Assembly (NCBI GenBank): GCA_030589965.1
Contig: JAUUZM010000066.1
Span: forward strand, 1-11,026
Reading direction: 5' to 3'
Length of the DNA stretch: 11,026 nt
DNA from: Bacteroides sp.
GTDB lineage: Bacteria; Bacteroidota; Bacteroidia; Bacteroidales; SM23-62
Position numbers and translations under genes: made by a program. Positions 7,581 to 11,026 of this stretch are shown in pieces (positions within the stretch are counted from its first letter, which is position 1; every line of letters starts with the position of its first letter). The notes under the pieces were generated by a model, which saw only the letters and a program-made list of their open reading frames with translations, ran no database searches and had not been told where the DNA came from.

Positions 7581-8246
7581 ATGCCTTTGGATACCATTAT
7601 ACGTTTTGAAAATGCAGATATTTTTATTCAGGACCACCTGGTTCTGAGTGATGTCAATTTCCAGATTAATAAGGGTGAATTTCTATTCCTTATTGGAAAA
7701 GTGGGAAGTGGAAAAACCAGCCTGATCCGGACCGTCAATGCTGAACACCCTCTTATGAAGGGGGAAGGGTATGTTTCCGAATTCAGCCTTCACGAACTTA
7801 AACGCAGGCAAATTCCTTTCCTGAGAAGGAAGCTCGGGATTGTTTTCCAGGATTTCCAACTATTGACCGATCGTACAATTACGGAAAATCTCGCTTTTGT
7901 ATTAAAGGCAACCGGATGGAAAGAAAAAACCGAAATCGAGAAACGTATCAGCGAGGTGCTTGAGAGGGTTGGACTGGCAACTAAGGGTTATAAAATGACT
8001 CATCAACTTTCAGGAGGAGAGCAGCAAAGGGTTGTCATTGCCAGGGCCCTGCTGAATGATCCGGAGATTATCCTGGCGGATGAACCAACAGGGAATCTTG
8101 ATCCTGAAACCTCACAGGATATTATGGGTATCCTGACTGATATTAGTAAAAATGGACGGGCTGTGATCATGGCCACCCATAATTACAACCTTATCGAAAA
8201 GTATCCCGCAAGAACTCTGAAGTGTGAGGACGGTAAGCTCATTTAG
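7581..8246 (+). CDS. ftsE: Cell-division ABC transporter ATPase FtsE-like
   Basis: ATP-binding subunit of an ABC system, 221 residues with one complete nucleotide-binding domain. Visible motifs: Walker A GKVGSGKT (39-46), Q-loop Gln90 in IVFQDFQLL, signature LSGGEQQR (143-150), Walker B IILADEPT (163-170, catalytic Glu168), D-loop NLDP (172-175) and H-loop His200 in MATHN. Length and the KLGIVFQDFQLL and LADEPTGNLDPET segments fit the FtsE/LolD/MacB subgroup, and the GKVGSGKT P-loop is the form I associate with Bacteroidota FtsE. FtsE binds FtsX at the inner membrane, and the pair controls peptidoglycan hydrolases at the septum. No ftsX lies in the window, so the partner must be encoded elsewhere. 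LolD is the main alternative. The gene diverges from the TPR-barrel operon, and its stop overlaps that of the next gene (8243-8246). Confidence 0.85.
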   Translation: MPLDTIIRFENADIFIQDHLVLSDVNFQINKGEFLFLIGKVGSGKTSLIRTVNAEHPLMKGEGYVSEFSLHELKRRQIPFLRRKLGIVFQDFQLLTDRTITENLAFVLKATGWKEKTEIEKRISEVLERVGLATKGYKMTHQLSGGEQQRVVIARALLNDPEIILADEPTGNLDPETSQDIMGILTDISKNGRAVIMATHNYNLIEKYPARTLKCEDGKLI

Positions 8247-9349
8247 ACGAAAACAACGTCTCCGTCTCCGTCCTGAAAGTTTATAAATTTAGGATCAGGG
8301 AGTTGTTTCTTCAGGTCGCGGGAGACAAAATAATTCTGGGTCATTTTGCGGGTGGTTAAGATGGGACCGGGCTGAAAGACATCAATGACGGATGGATGGT
8401 GGGTCGTCAGGTAAGATATTTTGTTGGACTGCAGAAAATGGTTCAGTATACGGGAGAAGGCCGATCCTGCTTCCTCGACAGCTGACACTTTCATCGCTTT
8501 TTCCGGAGTGACAACGGCGTAGGGTATGGTCATTTTTTCAGCATTTATAACCAGCCACAGAAAACCACTCATTTCATCCCTCTCATCCCTGATTTTAACG
8601 CAGATGTTGTGGAATCGGTTGGATACAGATGAAAAGAAGTAACGGGGATCCTTAGAGGGTCCTGACTTTATCCAGGGATAGGAGGCTATCCAGTCAAAAT
8701 CATCCTGGCTGCGCAGACAGAATCCGGATGCCCTGTTATTTTGAATGAAATCAACCGCTTCAAAGTCCGGCGATACAGATTCTTCAAAAACCAGGTCCCT
8801 CGTGTTTTCCTTCTTAATGGCAATCCTGATATCCTGGACTGCGTTCAGCATCCCGTCAGCCAGGCTCAGCAGGGAACGCGACCTCCGGTATATGATCCGC
8901 CGGCCACCCAGGAGACTGGCAGATGAGCTTCTCTGGTAGTATCGAATACCTGGTCTTTCAACATAAAGTTGGAAGCGTCCTGATTTATCATAAACAGCTT
9001 TGGATTCAGGAGCATAATTGGTATACATTAACTGATGGCCCCAGTCGGCATAGGCCTCTTCAAAAAGCCTGCTTGCCAGTCCCATGCGCCTCTGATCCGG
9101 ACGCACCCAGTTACCGCTCAGCCATCCGAACCGGATATCTCCATGCCTGTCAGGCAGTATGCTTCTGTAGGCCATCATAGTTTCACCTTCAAAACCAAGA
9201 TACAGGAGTATATCCTCCGGTTTCATCCTGGGATTATTCAGCCAGCTGGAGGCACGGTGGGGGGATACCGGGACAAAAGGCATCTCCCTGTACAAGTCTG
9301 AGTTCAGAAATTCCTTTAGCCTGGAAGCATTATATTTCTCTATCCTCAT
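8243..9349 (-). CDS. GNAT-family N-acetyltransferase with C-terminal extension
   Basis: A 368-residue protein. Residues about 1-135 form a GNAT fold: beta4 at 75-82 (GWLSGNWV) followed by the acetyl-CoA loop and helix RRMGLASRLFEEA (87-99), a good match to the Q/RxxGxG/A motif. Then TNYAPES (110-116) and YDKSGRF (120-126), as in other GNATs. Residues about 185-350 look like a second alpha/beta domain without a recognisable CoA loop, perhaps a degenerate GNAT or FemAB-like half. The tail ends in DGDGDVVFV. There is no signal peptide or membrane segment, so it should act in the cytoplasm. It is last in a three-gene operon, and its ATG overlaps the stop of the deacetylase gene (ATGA, 9346-9349). 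Substrate unknown. Context suggests an amino sugar, sugar nucleotide or lipid-linked precursor of a surface glycan (inference). Confidence 0.75.
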   Translation of the reverse strand: MRIEKYNASRLKEFLNSDLYREMPFVPVSPHRASSWLNNPRMKPEDILLYLGFEGETMMAYRSILPDRHGDIRFGWLSGNWVRPDQRRMGLASRLFEEAYADWGHQLMYTNYAPESKAVYDKSGRFQLYVERPGIRYYQRSSSASLLGGRRIIYRRSRSLLSLADGMLNAVQDIRIAIKKENTRDLVFEESVSPDFEAVDFIQNNRASGFCLRSQDDFDWIASYPWIKSGPSKDPRYFFSSVSNRFHNICVKIRDERDEMSGFLWLVINAEKMTIPYAVVTPEKAMKVSAVEEAGSAFSRILNHFLQSNKISYLTTHHPSVIDVFQPGPILTTRKMTQNYFVSRDLKKQLPDPKFINFQDGDGDVVFV

Positions 9350-10371
9350 GGTCTTTTCAGTATATTCTTGCCAACTGCACCTTTCCCCAGGAAATAAAGG
9401 TATTCTCCTTTGATGATCCTCCGGGCTGAAGTATGGCCGGTCTCCATCTGTATCCTGTGAAAATGATTCTCCTCTGGATCATTTTTTAGTCCGGCTGTAC
9501 CAAAACTGGCATGCAACTCAGGCATATCCGCACTCTTCATAGCGGAGAAAAATTCAGATGGAACACCGTCATCGCTAAAAGGAAAGGAGAATATTCCGTA
9601 CCTTAAATCCAGGGCATCCCTCAGGTAGATCATGCTGTCTTTGAACTGGTTCAGGCGTTCAATACCCTTAAGATCGGCGAAATGCGGATGATCTTTGCTA
9701 TGTGCTCCGATATAAAACCCCCTGTCAGACAATTCTTTTATCTGCTCCATACTCATATAGGGTTTCTTGACCTTGAGAAAAGTTTTAAAATCAAGATCAA
9801 CCAGTTTTCCAACCTCATCAAATACCCTCCGGTTTTCATAAGAAAGCTCCAGCAGAAATTCCCTGACACATTTTTTATTTGGACTGGCAAGATGGTACCT
9901 GCTCTGGAGAAGTTCGGTTACACTGGGTGAATATTTAATACTCTCGAAGCGGTCAATTAATAAACTGGACTTATACCTGTAAAAAAGATCACGGTTATCT
10001 ATAAACCCTGTATTGACGAAAAAGGCAGCCGGGATTCCCTTTGCGATCAGCAGAGGAGATACAACATGATAGATCTCTGATAGTCCGTCATCAAAACTTA
10101 GAAAAATAGCAGGTTTGGATCTCCTGGTATCTCTGGCAGAGGTAAGTTCATCCAGTCCAACCGGTTCAAAATGCTTTAGCAGAAAATCCAGATCTTTGCG
10201 AAACCTTTTCACAGAGCGCACAGGGTAGACATTCTCAACATGAGGCATGGGATTGTCCGACACAGCATGATAATAAGGAAGCATCAGGTCCTCACCGCTC
10301 ATCCGAATCAGCCATTTCATCGGAATCCCAATACCGGCGGTACCCAAAGTTTTTTTAATAGCCTGCCTCAT
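9346..10371 (-). CDS. Polysaccharide deacetylase (CE4 / NodB-like) family protein
   Basis: A 341-residue NodB-homology enzyme. Motif 1 is LSFDDG (91-96, with Asp94 as likely base and Asp95 as metal ligand). Motif 2 is HSKDHP (224-229, metal ligands His224 and His228). A motif-3-like FSFPFSDDG follows at 261-269, and HRIQMET (305-311) may be the late substrate-side motif. The metal triad Asp-His-His is therefore intact, and the family's usual reaction is metal-dependent removal of N- or O-acetyl groups from amino sugars. About 127 residues separate motifs 1 and 2, more than in compact NodB domains, so an extra segment (roughly 128-205) may shape the substrate site. No signal peptide or clear membrane helix is seen, which points to a cytoplasmic or membrane-peripheral precursor as substrate. 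The ATG overlaps the upstream stop (10368-10371), and its own stop overlaps the next start, so it is translated as the middle gene of a coupled operon. Confidence 0.85.
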   Translation of the reverse strand: MRQAIKKTLGTAGIGIPMKWLIRMSGEDLMLPYYHAVSDNPMPHVENVYPVRSVKRFRKDLDFLLKHFEPVGLDELTSARDTRRSKPAIFLSFDDGLSEIYHVVSPLLIAKGIPAAFFVNTGFIDNRDLFYRYKSSLLIDRFESIKYSPSVTELLQSRYHLASPNKKCVREFLLELSYENRRVFDEVGKLVDLDFKTFLKVKKPYMSMEQIKELSDRGFYIGAHSKDHPHFADLKGIERLNQFKDSMIYLRDALDLRYGIFSFPFSDDGVPSEFFSAMKSADMPELHASFGTAGLKNDPEENHFHRIQMETGHTSARRIIKGEYLYFLGKGAVGKNILKRP

Positions 10372-11026
10372 CCTTTCAATAGTGTAAATGGAAACTTTTT
10401 TTGCCTTATTCTGTAATATACCGTTTTTACTCCTCCAAATCCTTCAAAAAACCGGGCTACCCCCGGAATGTCTGAACCCTCAAAATCAAAAACCGGAGCC
10501 CTGTCTTTTGAATGCTCAATAAGTAAATTCGTTAATACAAACATGGCACGATTTTCCTTTCCAGGGGAACTGGAACATCCGTTTAAATAAATCACCCTGG
10601 ACTTTGCATAGCCCAGAACTGCAGCAGCCTGCAATTGATCTTCAAGAAAAATTCCGTATGCCTGAGCCCGTTTCAAGTTTTCTAATCCGTCAAAAAGATT
10701 TTCCATATAGACCCTGGCTACAGAAACTTTTTCACCAGGGGCATACTTCTGGTTCAGGTAATCTGAAATGCGTATCTCCCTGAATTCAAAAGAATTCGCA
10801 TTTCCCTTCTGAAGATTTCGTTTCGTGTTTGAATTATAGGCTGTCCCTGATCCCATGTCAATTTCATAATTACTCCGTTCCCGACTATCAAGTGATCCAG
10901 GGATCGCCTTGTTTTCCCTGTTCAGGCATATATCAATATACCGGAATCGATTTGAAGCTTCAGCAATAAACTCCATTATTTCTCCCTCGCTAACCGGATG
11001 GGCAGAAAACAATCCCAGCTGCTGCG
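10368..11026 (-). CDS. FemAB/GNAT-like transferase, 5' end outside window
   Basis: The frame stays open to the right edge of the window. A TTG at 11012 could start a 214-residue product, but upstream codons keep coding (QQLGLFS spans the TTG), and I recall relatives of about 300 residues, so roughly 100 N-terminal residues are probably missing. Counting from that TTG: YNSNTKRNLQKG (59-70) resembles the segment before the second half of FemAB-like and acetyltransferase-6-type proteins. VFDFEGSDIPGVARFFEGFGG (174-194) is the typical C-terminal signature of the same group. Such proteins move an acyl or aminoacyl group to an amine on a cell-wall or surface-glycan precursor. The actual donor and acceptor here are unknown. 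It is the most upstream visible gene of an operon with a deacetylase and a GNAT protein, each joined by ATGA overlap. The operon promoter is outside the window. Confidence 0.7.
   Translation of the reverse strand, partial: QQLGLFSAHPVSEGEIMEFIAEASNRFRYIDICLNRENKAIPGSLDSRERSNYEIDMGSGTAYNSNTKRNLQKGNANSFEFREIRISDYLNQKYAPGEKVSVARVYMENLFDGLENLKRAQAYGIFLEDQLQAAAVLGYAKSRVIYLNGCSSSPGKENRAMFVLTNLLIEHSKDRAPVFDFEGSDIPGVARFFEGFGGVKTVYYRIRQKKFPFTLLKG

Noticed and set aside
11010..11012. TTG as the true start of the FemAB/GNAT-like gene
   Set aside because: Coding continues upstream in the same frame to the window edge with a family-like QQLGLFS segment, so the TTG is an internal Leu codon.

Overview
The window looks like chromosomal DNA of a Bacteroidota bacterium, probably of the Bacteroidales/Marinilabiliales type. 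The grounds are a GyrB without the large TOPRIM insertion of Proteobacteria, an FtsE whose P-loop reads GKVGSGKT (the form I associate with Bacteroidota), an outer-membrane barrel protein paired with a very large periplasmic TPR protein, scarce Shine-Dalgarno sequences, and one candidate promoter of the Bacteroidota form (TTTG, 19 nt, TAnnTTTG-like). This placement rests on family recognition, not on a database search.

Layout from left to right. (1) The 3' part of a HicB-type antitoxin gene (+), whose beginning and presumed hicA partner lie outside the window. (2) A 10-bp-stem hairpin that may terminate both hicB and gyrB. (3) gyrB (-), carrying an unusual 54-bp tract of hexanucleotide units that encodes an Asn/Asp-Gly linker, with an inverted repeat just upstream of its start. 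(4) A strong rho-independent terminator, then a two-gene operon (-): a 1027-residue secreted TPR protein followed, with an ATGA overlap, by a 556-residue outer-membrane beta-barrel protein. (5) A 159-bp divergent intergenic region, then an ftsE-like ABC ATPase gene (+). (6) Overlapping ftsE tail to tail by 4 nt, a three-gene operon (-), all joined by ATGA overlaps: a FemAB/GNAT-like transferase (5' end outside the window), a CE4-type polysaccharide deacetylase and a second GNAT protein.

How they may work together (inference): most of the window serves the cell envelope. The TPR protein and barrel look like two parts of one periplasm/outer-membrane assembly, and the divergent ftsE hints at a link with division or peptidoglycan remodelling. 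The deacetylase between two acyl/aminoacyl-transferase-like proteins suggests swapping of acyl groups on a surface glycan, glycolipid or precursor. gyrB is housekeeping. No tRNA, rRNA, CRISPR array, insertion sequence or phage gene was seen. The most noteworthy points are the uncharacterised TPR-barrel pair beside ftsE, the coupled transferase-deacetylase-transferase operon, and the repeat tract inside gyrB. None of these is proven to be a new system.
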